Assembly: GCA_028583415.1 (NCBI GenBank) | Contig: CM053266.1 | Coordinates: 80,730,149 to 80,794,148 of the forward strand | From: Protea cynaroides | Taxonomy: Eukaryota; Streptophyta; Magnoliopsida; Proteales; Proteaceae | Direction: 5' to 3' | Length of the DNA stretch: 64,000 nt | In this document: in pieces, positions 1 through 9,222 of the stretch | Layout of the letters: every line of letters begins with the position of its first letter | Position numbering within the stretch: the first letter of the stretch is position 1 | Translations under genes and position numbers: made by a program | Notes under the pieces: generated by a model | Database searches by the model: none | Told to the model about the DNA's origin: nothing | The model's input: only the letters and a program-made list of their open reading frames with translations

Positions 1-623
1 TTTTGGTCAAATTCTGTGACCACAAGACACCAAATCAGTTTTAAAATCTGATTTCGAGCCATTTTCTTATTTTCACTTTTGTCTTCTCCTATTCACAACT
101 CAACTCGCCACCACTGAGTTGCTACAATGTCAAACGTACAAATTTGGTGATTCTTTCATCGATCTACGACCTACATTCCATTCCTCCAGGTATGTTCCCT
201 ACTCTTTCTCCTTTTTAAGCATTCATACCTAGGTTTTTGCCATTTATAGGGTTTTTTTCTAATTAATATTTTTTGGACCGAAAAATTTAATTTTTATTGG
301 GGGTTATTGCTACTGGCCACTCAATTGATGAAAGCCCTCAAGAAAATTTTTGTTTCATTGGTTGGTTTGGTAAAATTTTCAAAATTCCCAAATTTTTACC
401 TAAATTTTGGGGCTTTTTCCAATTGTCAAAATTTCTTTAAATTCAACCTACCTAGTTGAAATTTTCCATTGTATGAGCGTTGCAGGATGGTTTGGGACCT
501 ATGTAAGTCCTCCTACCCAAATGTTTGGGTGAAAAGTAAGGCTTTTCCCATTTTATGTCATTATGCTGTTAAATTTTTACATTTTCTAACTTGTTTTTAA
601 TATTTTCTTCTCTTGCAGTTATC
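1..623 (+). promoter_or_regulatory. Leader of the antisense gene in G1, with two predicted introns
   Basis: This stretch precedes the ATG at 624 and has well-formed plant splice signals: donor GTATGT at 190, acceptor GCAG ending at 485, a 17-nt exon 486-502, donor GTAAGT at 503, and acceptor CTTGCAG ending at 618. The ATG at 487 inside the small exon is in frame with the ATG at 624 once the second intron is removed. The same signals occur on the minus strand of G2 (exon 60268-60283), although the copies differ at many other positions. The AT-rich stretches at 190-480 and 503-618 suit plant introns. The promoter itself would lie left of the window. Confidence 0.5.
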
Positions 624-1509
624 ATGGTTCGGACTAAGGTTCCCGGAGTTCAAGACCCACGTCGCTTCAGGTCCATGGAAGTAGAAACAAAATACCCTTG
701 GTTTAGTCGAAAGAAGGTGGAAGGGGGTAGATGTGTTAACTTAGCCCATTTAGCCCTGTTTGATGTGAAAAAGGCATTTGTGATATGGGCTGGCTGGCTG
801 CCAGTGATTCTGTATGAGGCTTGTACTCACCCAGATTTAGTGAAGCAGTTCTACTGCCATCTTCAGGTGGAGGGTGACCTAGAGGATGTTGACAAGGGCA
901 GAGAGCTTCGGATCACCAGCTGAGTGAAAGGGGTTCCGATCTCTTTCAACTGTCAAGAGTTGGCTAATCTCCTAAGCATCTCAAATGATGGTCAGTTGGT
1001 TTACTGTGCGCCAAGGGAGCCACAGTTTCTGTCTACACAAGTGCAGGCAGAGATAGATAACCAAATTCTTCAAGTTGATCACTGGAAGATGAAGGCAATT
1101 AACCTACATCCAGATCCCCGAGTGTATTGCAAGATCATTTAGCACTGTAAGACCCGTATCGAACTAACCGATCTTACCACCTTGTATCAGGTCTTCCTAT
1201 CATGGTCGGGCTAAGCGAACCAAGTGCATAAAGAAACCCCAAGACTAGGTATGAAATTGAACCCAAAAACAGTCAATTATGAGCGTGTGGTCGCATGCCT
1301 AAACAGGTGCGGTCGACCACCTCAAAATAATGCAACCATAGAAAATTAGGTCGTGTTGTCGCATGTTTCAGAGGGTGTGGTCGACGGGTTCTGTGACCCC
1401 ACCTGTGACCACACGAAACCCAGACAGAAACCGAGTTTAGAAAACCTTCCTAATCCGAAGGGGGGTTCTTTCCTAAACTAAGTAGGGCCTATTATGGAGG
1501 GTTTTCCTC

Positions 1510-1517
1510 TATAAATA
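1510..1517 (+). promoter_or_regulatory. TATA box of solo LTR L1
   Basis: TATAAATA followed by GGACGTCCCTTAG. The same TATA plus GGACGTCC block is present in L2, L5 and L6, and in weaker form in L3, followed by a purine-rich leader ending in an AAG|GTATR donor-like site. Transcription would be expected to start about 30 bp downstream. Confidence 0.6.
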
Positions 1518-1911
1518 GGACGTCCCTTAGCCTCTTTCATCCTTTTAGAACTCAAACTGAAAGTAAGAGAAAGAGAAGAGGAGGAAGAGAAGGAGAATTG
1601 AAGAGGAAGATTAAGAGGAGAAAAATTCAGAGAAAACTCTGAATCTTCAACAAGCTTAAGGTATAAAAACATTCCCCGTGTAAAAATCCCTATCTCCCGG
1701 ACAAATTCCATACATAAGATTTAAGTGAGACCCCAATCATCAATCTATGGATAAATTTCCAAGAGAATCCACGGAAGAAATTTATGTGGATGAAGGATTA
1801 TGTAAAAAAATTAGTTCTGAGCCATAGAACAATCATAGGAAGAACCATGATGATAAGCCAAGGAATCCAAACATGAAGGAATTGAGTTGAGAGTGAAAAA
1901 GTTGACCATCA

Positions 1912-2014
1912 CATGTGTGGTCGCATGATATGCGACCATGCGAGACACACATATTCTACCACACACCCTCAGGAAGTCCAGGAAGGGTGTGGTCACATGA
2001 TATGCGACCACACC
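1912..2014 (+). repeat. GGTCG/CGACC inverted repeats in LTR L1
   Basis: Repeated short inverted repeats of GTGTGGTC and GACCACAC half-sites. The cleanest is 1986-2014, with 9-bp perfect arms (GGTGTGGTC / GACCACACC) around an 11-base loop. Further half-sites continue to about 2150 and also lie upstream of the TATA box near 1284-1410. Confidence 0.65.
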
Positions 2015-2516
2015 TTGTGACCCACATGCCCTCGAAAAGTTCCAGGGAGGGTGTGATCGCATGTGTGGTCGCAGGATATGTGACCACACCTTGCAACCAC
2101 ACACCCTGTGATCGTAGAAACTAAGACCACAAGTGCTGCCACACCTGCGACCCCTCAGTTTCTGTTAGTCTAAATTGCTAGAAATAAATTCTAATTTAAA
2201 ATCTATAATTTGTTAGGTTTCCAAGTGGTTTAAAAGTGATTTACAAAGCTTGATCAAGGATCTACTATCGACCAAAGGTGAGGGAACAAGACCTAAATTA
2301 ATTGGCTAATAATAAATTATTTTTATTTATTGAGTCCAATGCCATGAATGATTCTATGCTTGTATACTTGTAATGTGCATTTCACATGTCATCCAATATT
2401 TCTGTTATTACTGCTCATGCATATTTAATTCCGTTTATTTATAACATGATGATGATGATGATGTTAGGAATAGGCATGTGAATGTATGTGTGTGGTTAGT
2501 GTACTTAATGCGAGTG

Positions 2517-2895
2517 GGGCATCAGGGGGAAGACGTGACACTGTGGTTCATCCTGGTCACCAGACTCTAGCTCTATCTCTACTCAAGTCTTGTCCACTAA
2601 CATCGTCGTATCGCCATTACCTTAGCAGAACTATTACGTCGTAGGGCATCAGGGGAGGTGGTCTCAGACCGCATAGTCTCTGACTCTATCGGAGGGCCTT
2701 AGCTCTATCTCTATGGACGTATTGAGGGACGCTGGGGTGAGGCCTTGGATACACTGTTTGACATTAGGACTGGTTAGTTGCAAGCCCAGTTTGCAAGCCC
2801 TCCCCAATAGGGGCTTACGTGTTGGTATGGGTAGGGCATCAGGGGAAGTGTCATGCGGTGTTTGATCTGGGCACTTTAGATCTATCTCTATTCCA
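2517..2895 (+). repeat. Three-fold module GGGCATCAGGGG ... AGCTCTATCTCTA in LTR L1
   Basis: The pair of words GGGCATCAGGGG and (T)AGCTCTATCTCTA occurs three times, at about 2517-2585, 2644-2716 and 2833-2895 (third copy with one mismatch in the second word). The modules are held in the same order in L2, L3, L5 and L6. They look like an internal triplication fixed in the family LTR. Confidence 0.6.
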
Positions 2896-3099
2896 TGGTG
2901 GGAGTATGTGGGACGACAATGGTGTTTGATCCATTGGGCGGCCTCACACACTCGTATATAGAGGTGCGGCGGCCACCTATTCATTCTATTACACATTGTA
3001 AACTTATGAACCAGACCAAAGATATGAATTGAATACATGCATATGTTTGTTGCATTCTTTTGTTTGCTCACTGAGCCATGATGTGTGCTCACCCTTTCG

Positions 3100-3249
3100 A
3101 TGTCGAATATTTTAGTTGATGATGCAGGTCCTACTGTAGAAGATTATGTAAATGCTCCGATGTATGGATATGTTGCGGCGATAGATATGGAAGCTATGAT
3201 GGAGTTGCATGATTCATCGTGCGAGTGCAACTCATGTGTTTTTGAGTAG
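3100..3249 (+). CDS. Short conserved reading frame in LTR L1 (CxCxxC tail)
   Basis: From an ATG at 3100 a 49-codon frame runs to TAG at 3247. From codon GGT at 3127 it aligns without gaps to frames in the other four family LTRs (L2, L3, L5, L6), all ending shortly after S-C-E-C-N-x-C-V-F (C is R in L3). The frame begins at a possible splice acceptor (GATGCAG ending at 3127). Hand counts of differences between L1 and L6 over the 39 shared codons give 6, 7 and 17 at codon positions 1, 2 and 3; L1 against L2 gives 9, 4 and 14. That suits a coding exon. The CxCxxC tail suggests metal binding, as inference only. I do not recognise it. Confidence 0.4.
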   Translation: MSNILVDDAGPTVEDYVNAPMYGYVAAIDMEAMMELHDSSCECNSCVFE

Positions 3250-4333
3250 TTTTAGTTGTTGGATTATTCAGAACATGTAATTGATTAATTTATTTTATTT
3301 TATGTCTTAGTCTTTTGGAGATAATTGGATACTTTATTTATGTTATCATTGTTAGATACTCAGTTCATTAATATTAAAGACTTCCGCTATTGTTTATTTA
3401 CTCTTATTATGGTTGTGGATGTATATGGTTTAAGCAAAGGGACACGCCTATTTGAGATCCTGGTTGAACCGTTGGATCATAAAAGGTTCATCACACCATT
3501 CTAGTTGGTTCAGAATTGGGGTGTGATAAGCACAACCTGATTCTCCAGAGTGGACACTATGAGAAGGTTTCACAGTTGATCCAGTACCTTCTGTATTGCA
3601 TCTGCACTAGTCAGCCTATCTACCTTCCTTATATCATTATCAGGACCATGCACCGTGCCACGATGCCTGGTCTGGTGGATAACCTATCCTATGGGCGTTT
3701 GATCACTACTCTACTCACTCACTTGCAGGTAGACTTCGTCAATGAGAGGATTCACGAGGATACTTTTTTGACTGACCTTAACTGGGAGGCCATCTACAAG
3801 ATGGGGATGTGAGATGTGCAGGTCAGTAACGAGGAGAGAAACGGTATGAAACGTCCTCTCCCTTGGGTAGCGGCAGCAGATGCAGAGGCAACAACAGCAG
3901 CAACAGCAGCAACAGCAGAGGTAGCAGCAGATGCATACGAGAGTAATGATGAGGAAGATGATGATCGGATGTACATGGATGTGGATGCCATACCTCCTCC
4001 ATCACCACAGCATTCCACTGGAGCTGGCCCTTCTCGGGCTCCTTCTCACTCAGCTGGTCCTTCGCGCCCACCATCAGATGACATGATGGGACTGCGACTT
4101 GAGATTCAGGAAGCTCAACGTACCATAGATCAGAGGGTAGCAGATCTGGTAGATAGTCTCCAGGTGACCCAGACTCAGGTAGCCTGGCTTTTGAGACTAT
4201 ATGCTGAGGACTATGATCGAGATTGTGAGGCACCTCCTCCTCTAGCACCCCCAGCTTCATGATACCCTTTTTTTTCCTTTTATATTACAGAGTAACTGTT
4301 CGGGTTATGGATCGTACTCTGATTCAGATGTAC

Positions 4334-4336
<3 letters not shown>

Positions 4337-4386
<50 letters not shown>
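4337..4386. repeat. (AT)n microsatellite
   Basis: About 25 AT units just downstream of the antisense gene's stop codon. G2 has an AT tract at the same relative place (58720-58767), so it belonged to the ancestral element. Confidence 0.9.
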
Positions 4387-4389
<3 letters not shown>

Positions 4390-4548
4390 GGTTTCCCATT
4401 TACATATGTGCATTATTCTCTTTCTTAGTTTATGTCTCATACAAGATAAGTACTTATGGTGTGTTCTTATTACAGCTTTTAATTTTTATCCTAACTTAGT
4501 TCACGACCCTTGTGGTAGCATTTTTGTTTAATAGAGCAGAGCCTAAGA

Positions 4549-4560
4549 GATCTGATACCA
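4549..4560 (-). other. Primer binding site of G1 (initiator Met tRNA type)
   Basis: On the minus strand, a few bases after the LTR end, TGGTATCAGATC is one base off the standard plant initiator-Met primer site. G2 has the exact form at 58549-58560. This shows LTR L2 is a 5' LTR and fixes the element's direction. Confidence 0.75.
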
Positions 4561-4841
4561 AGATGTCACACCCCAATTCTGAACCAACCAGAATGGTGTA
4601 ATGAACCGTCCATAGACCAATGTTTCAACCAGGATCTCGTATAGGACGTGCCCATTCGATTAAACCAAATACATCCCACAAGCAAATTCAGAGTAAATAA
4701 AAGATAGCAGAAGTCTTTAATACTAATGAACTGAGTATCTGATAGTGATAGCATAATTAAGTATCCAATTATCTCCAATATACCTCAAGACAAAATAAAG
4801 TAAAATGATCAATTACATGTTCCCATAACTAAACAACTAAG

Positions 4842-5138
4842 CTAATAAAAAACACATGAGTTGCACTCGCACGACGAATCATGGGCATCTTCTTCAGCTT
4901 CCACGTCCATCGCAGCAATGTGTCCATACGTCGGCGCATCAATATATTCTTCAACAGTAGGACCTGCATCAAGAACTAAAAAAATTTGACGTCGAAAGGG
5001 TGAGCACACATCACGGCTCAGTGAGCAAACAAAACAATGCAACAAACATATACATGCATTCAATTCATATCTTTGGTCTGGTTTATAAGTTTGCAATGTG
5101 TTATAGAAAGGTTTGGTAGCCGTCGCACCTCTATACAC
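4842..5138 (-). CDS. Short conserved reading frame in LTR L2 (98 codons open)
   Basis: The last 40 codons (from about 4963 down to the stop at 4842) align with those in L1, L3, L5 and L6 and end in SCECNSCVFY. Here the frame stays open further upstream through a Cys-rich stretch (ACICLLHCFVCSL). That upstream part has stops or a different frame in L1, L3 and L5, so it is more likely intronic or non-coding. The acceptor-like GATGCAG ends at 4964. I would trust only the C-terminal exon. Confidence 0.35.
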   Translation of the reverse strand: MYRGATATKPFYNTLQTYKPDQRYELNACICLLHCFVCSLSRDVCSPFRRQIFLVLDAGPTVEEYIDAPTYGHIAAMDVEAEEDAHDSSCECNSCVFY

Positions 5139-6538
5139 GAGTGTGTGAATTTTTCCAATGGATCAAACATCATTGCCATCCCACATACACCCACCATGGA
5201 ATAGAGATAGAGCTAAAGTGTTCGGATCAAACACCGCCAACACTTCCCCTGATGCCCTACCCATACCAATACGTAAGCCCCTATTGATGTGGGCTTGTAA
5301 ACTGGGCTCGCAACTAACCAATCCTAATGCCATACAGTATATCCAAGGCCTCACCCTAGCATCCCTCAATACATCCATAGAGATAGAGCTAAGGCCCCCC
5401 GACAGATTCAGAGACCACACGGTCCGAGACCACCTCCCCTGATGCCCTATGATGTAATAGTTCTGCTAAGACAATGATGATACGACGATGTTAGTCGGCA
5501 AGACTTGAGTAGAGATAGAGCTAGAGTCTGGTGACGATGTCAAAGACCACTATGCCACGTCCTCTCCCTGATGCTCCACTTGCATCCAATACACCAACCA
5601 CACACATACATTCACATGCCTATTCCTAGCATCATCATCATCATCATCATCATGTTATAAATAAACGGAATTAAATATGCATGAACAGTAATAGCAAGAA
5701 TATTTTATGACATGTGAGATGCACATTACAAGCATACAAGCATTGAATCAATCATGGCATTGGACTCAATAAAGTAAATGATTTATTATTATCCAATTAG
5801 TTTAGGTCTTGTTCCCTCACATTTGATCGTTGGTTGTTCCTTTTCCAAGCTTTGTAAATCACTTTTGGACCACTTGGAAACCTAATAAATTTATGGATTC
5901 TATGTTAGAGTTTATATTCATTAATTATAGTGTTTAAAAGTCCCATCTAAAATCAATCAGACCTCCAAAAGCTGAGTGGTCCCAGGTGTGTTTGCACCTA
6001 TGGTCTCAGTTTCTGCGACCACAGGGTGTGTAGTCACATATCATGCTACCACACACATGCGGCCACACCCTCCCTAGAAACTTCCCGAGGGCGTGTAGTC
6101 AACTCATGTGTCTCATGTGGTCGACCATAGTTGCGACCACACGAGTGTTTGGTCGACTTTCATTCTCAGTCTAATCCCTTCATGATTTGATTCCTTGAAC
6201 TATCATTAGGGTCCTTCCTATGATTAATCTATGGCCTTAATTTAGTATTTTTCATAATCATCTACTCCAACCTACTCTTCATGAATTTTCTTTGAGTTTA
6301 TATCTATGGGTCTCATGGTTGAGTTCCTACTTTGAATCAATACTTCCGCCTTGATCTATTCTAGGCATTCAACTAAGGTAGGGGATGTTTTCATACCTTG
6401 AACTTGCTGAAGAATTAGAGTTCACTCTAAAATTCCTTCTCTTGGTCTTCCTCTTCAATTGTCCTTCTCTTCCTCCTCCTCTCTTTCTCCCTGTTTCAGT
6501 TTAAGTTCTAAAAGAATGAAAGAGGCTAAGGGACGTCC

Positions 6539-6546
6539 TTTATATA
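6539..6546 (-). promoter_or_regulatory. TATA box of G1 5' LTR
   Basis: TATATAAA on the minus strand, followed by GGACGTCCCTTAG as in the other LTRs. It would drive leftward transcription through the primer site, head-on into the antisense gene that comes from the left. Confidence 0.6.
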
Positions 6547-6913
6547 GAGGAAAACCCGCCATATACTACTTTGATTCGGAAAGAACCCCTTTCAGATTAG
6601 GAAGGTTTCCTAATTTTGGAGTCAATTATACCATCTTGTGGTTGCACGTGGGGTCACAGGATCCGTCGACCACACGTCCCAAATCTATGACCACATGTCC
6701 CAGACTCCAGTGGTCTCATTATTCTGAGGTGTGGTCAACCACACCTATTTAGGTATGCGACCACACGTCTCAATTAGATGATTTATGGTTTGAATTACAT
6801 ACCTAGCCTTGTGGTTTCTTCACGCACTTGGTCCGCTTGGTCCGACCATGATAGGAAGACCTAATACAAGGTGGTAAGACCAGGTTAGTACGATATGGGT
6901 CTTATAAAAACTA

Positions 6914-7105
6914 AAGGGTATATGATCTTTATTGGACTGATGGATAGTTCGAATGGATCAAGGGTGGATGATCTTTATTGGACCGATGGATAGTCCAAGT
7001 TGATCGAGGGTGGATGATCTTTATGGACTGATGGATAGTCCAAGTGGATAAAGGGTGAATGATCTTTAATGGGCTAATAGATAGTACAAGTAGATCGAGG
7101 GTCTG
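6914..7105. repeat. 46-bp tandem repeat, about four copies
   Basis: The word GATCTTT recurs at 6924, 6970, 7016 and 7061, in units that also share GATGGATAGT and GATCGAGGGT. Copies differ by several substitutions. The array lies between the end of G1 and the Tat-type gag. Confidence 0.8.
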
Positions 7106-7600
7106 AATTTAGAAGTTCTTCCCAAATAGCCTATATATCTTAGGGTTTGCCCTAAGAATCAGGAACCACGTAGTTCAGAATCAAGGGTAGATAACTTGTT
7201 CAAGGTTTAAGGGAATATGGATAACCTGTTCTAGGTTAGGTTAGGGATGCGGATAACCTTTTATAATCAAGGTAACCTATTTTAGGTTAAGGTAACCTAT
7301 TCTAGGTCACTAAGGAATGTGCTAAGGATAAGGATCATTTTAAACTATCCTTTTAACCTAAGCTCTAATTTTGGAAGATTTGACAAGACATTTTCTTTTT
7401 TTATTAAAATTTTATGATCTTCCCTTTCTACCCTTTCCATGAATATGAGTGCCTAACTGCATATCTTCACACCAAGATTGTCTTTTAAAGTATACAAATA
7501 TGGCATGTTCAACTAGGGTGTTGTAGAAATTAAATTATTGCCTAAAATAGATATTAAAAATGACACCCCACCACGGAGACATCCCGCCACAAGAAATTAA
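7106..7600. other. Non-coding stretch upstream of the Tat-type gag
   Basis: No open frame with recognisable content. A short imperfect repetition (GGTAACCTATTYTAGGT twice near 7268-7305, related words from 7190) continues the repetitive character. It may be the remaining leader of the Tat element whose 5' LTR is missing. Confidence 0.4.
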
Positions 7601-7816
7601 ATTAAATATGGCATCTTCAACGATGGGTTGAAGATAGTGAAAACGATACCCCGCCACGGGAAGTAGATGAGCCACCTAACGATGGAGTAAGGGCTCCGAT
7701 GCATACGGAGACGGCTGCACGGATTGAAGATCAGCTGGTGAGGCTCCAGCAGAAGATTGAAATTATGGAAAAGAATAGCCATAATGCGGAGACAGAAAAG
7801 GATTACTCAGTAGACA

Positions 7817-9190
7817 ACCCCCCTCACCGATGACATCATGAGGGTACCCCTGCCCAAGCGCTTCAGCATGCCGCCCATAGGCACCTACGATGGGTCTACC
7901 AATCCAATCGAGCACTTGAACCATTTCGTGGGGTCAATCAGGCTTCATGCCAACCCAGATGCGATCATGTGCAAAGCACTTTCATTGACCCTAAAGGGTG
8001 CCACGTGGATGTGGTTTAATAACCTTCCCCCGACATCGATCGACGGATTCCAGATGTTGAGCAAATCATTTCAGATGCACTTCCAGGGCAGCCGAATACA
8101 ACGTAAGATGAGTGTGCACTTGATGAATATGAAATAGCAACCAGGGGAGTCTCTATGAGCTTTCCTACCATGTTCAATTTGGAGGTACTTCAAGTTAAGG
8201 ACATCAAGGATCCTGTCCATTTCGCCACCCTTCGGGTGGCAGTCACTGACAAAAAGCTTAGATTCTCCATCGCAAAGAAAGAGTCTGCTGACCTCCAAGA
8301 ACTCCTAGCCCACTACGAGAAGTTTGCTACCACAAATGAAATTTACGAAACCAATAAGGGGGTGCATGCCTAGTCGGCAAGAAGGGAGACGAGACAAATG
8401 AAGCTGTACAATACGGTGAGCAGAAGCGGTCTAGGAGGGAAGAAGCACGAGATAGGGGGATATTGAGAAGATTTGAGGATTACACTCCTTTGACCGTCCG
8501 CTGGGTGCCATATTCAAGATAATAAAGAAAGATGGATACCTTCAGAGGCCACCAAAAATTGTAACTGAGGTGCGAAGGCAAAATCTGAACAAGTATTGTC
8601 GATATCACCACGACATTGGACACACCACCGATGAATGCCGATATTTACAAGCTGAAATTGAAGACCTCATCAGGAGGGGATACTATGGTCAATATGTGGA
8701 TCACAATGCACCCAGAGTGCTAACGGTAGCTCGGGAGGACGCAGGGGCACTCCCCCCTCCCCCTCAAGAGGAGTTTCTCGGGTGGAGGCCGCACGAACAG
8801 ATGCGACAAACGGAGGACATAGAGCGCAAACTGGATGCTCGATGGGAACCATTTGACAATGAGAGAGGAGGGGAAAGTAGAAGACACAGAGACCGACGGG
8901 TAGAAGAGGCCCCGAGGCATGAAGAAAGACAAGAAAGGGCGCCTACTCCGGCACAGAGGGCGGTCGGCGTTATCCGAGCTCAATTTGCCTCGACCCTCGA
9001 TCCAGTCCCCCAGCAGGCACACAAGGTAGGAAGAGCCCTGATCATATTGGATACCAGAGGGCGACAGCGCGTGCATGCCCATCCAAGAATTTCCCACCGC
9101 CGACAAGATCAGACGAGGCCGCCTCTCCCTCACTTGGTGTTGGATCCCCCTGATCAGCACGTCGACTGCCCCTCCGACCTGTCAATATAA
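7817..9190 (+). pseudogene. Tat-type gag remnant
   Basis: The capsid part runs from about 7817 (PLPKRFSMPPIGTYDG, HLNHFVGSI, LSLTLKGATWMWF, LPPTSI), a Retrotrans_gag pattern typical of Tat elements. Stops at 8135 (TAG before QPGESL) and 8156 (TGA), with a frame change, break it before FNLEVLQVKDIKDP (8170-8220). A zinc-knuckle-like segment follows at 8590-8700 (KYCRYHHDIGHTTDECRYL), then a long Arg/Glu-rich tail to 9190. It would bind and package element RNA. At least two frame changes make it inactive. Confidence 0.75.
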
Positions 9191-9222
9191 TTCATTTCAC
9201 TCTGAAGGGCTATGTTCCCCTT

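Larger units (their letters stand above)
1146..3528 (+). mobile_element. Solo LTR L1 of the G1/G2 family, inserted in the antisense gene
   Basis: A 2383-bp LTR starting TGTAAGACCC and ending GGTGTGATA (TGTGACA in sister copies). It is flanked by the perfect 5-bp target duplication AGCAC (1141-1145 and 3529-3533). There is no primer site or internal sequence, so this is a solo LTR left by LTR-LTR recombination. Landmarks shared with the other family LTRs: TATA box, purine-rich leader, AAG|GTATR donor-like site near 1660, GTGAGG donor-like site near 2278, GGTCG/CGACC inverted repeats, three GGGCATCAGGGG modules, a GATGAT tract and a short conserved reading frame near the 3' end. Confidence 0.9.
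624..4262 (+). pseudogene. Antisense gene of G1: putative plant transposon protein, split by a solo LTR
   Basis: Reading 624-1145 and resuming at 3534-4262 gives one continuous frame of about 416 codons; the insertion plus duplicated target keeps the frame. The N-terminal two thirds (motifs KYPWF, RKKVEGGRCVNLAHL, GVPISFNCQELANLL, QSGHYEKVSQL) resemble the plant-specific 'putative plant transposon protein' domain (PF20167, from memory). An Ala/Gln-rich and acidic linker and a Pro/Ser stretch follow, then a helical C-terminal segment repeating QVADL/TQTQVAWL-like heptads and a PP-rich end. In-frame stops at 921 (TGA where G2 has TGG), 1140 (TAG where G2 has CAG) and 3810 (TGA) show it is dead. 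It runs opposite to the retroelement and towards its 5' LTR. Its biochemical role is not known. Confidence 0.7.
1..6906 (-). mobile_element. Ty3/gypsy LTR retrotransposon G1 (5' LTR and internal region, cut by window edge)
   Basis: Minus-strand element. Its 5' LTR is 4564-6906, followed leftwards by a primer site (4549-4560), an (AT)n tract and a gene on the opposite strand; position 1 lies upstream of that gene. The order matches G2 at 56146-64000 almost landmark for landmark (PBS, AT tract, antisense gene, its leader), so both are copies of one family. In G2 a gypsy-type gag follows, which G1 would hold left of the window. A solo LTR of the same family (1146-3528) sits inside the antisense gene. 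The lineage is not certain; the long LTR and gag style suggest a Tekay/Del-like chromovirus. Confidence 0.8.
4564..6906 (-). mobile_element. 5' LTR L2 of element G1
   Basis: A 2343-bp LTR on the minus strand. Its 3' end reads TGTGACA at 4564 beside the primer site; its 5' end is TATAAGACCC near 6906 (TG mutated to TA). It has the family landmarks in reverse: TATA box at 6539-6546, purine leader, GTGTGG-type inverted repeats at 5980-6160 and 6640-6760, three GGGCATCAGGGG modules (5230-5580), an (ATC)n tract near 5633 and the short CxCxxC reading frame. Confidence 0.85.

Noticed and set aside
3794..4260. Long minus-strand frames opposite the antisense gene of G1
   Set aside because: They are mirror frames of the GCA/CAG-rich linker (Leu-rich translation) and are not shared with G2.
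5163..5442. Frames of 85-98 codons in the module region of the LTRs (also 2664-3092, 48913-49197, 57691-57897)
   Set aside because: They appear in some LTR copies on either strand without conserved start or phase; better explained by the triplicated non-coding module than by a gene.
6907..7560. 5' LTR of the Tat element
   Set aside because: I compared it with 18000-18480 and saw no shared blocks; only tandem repeats are visible.
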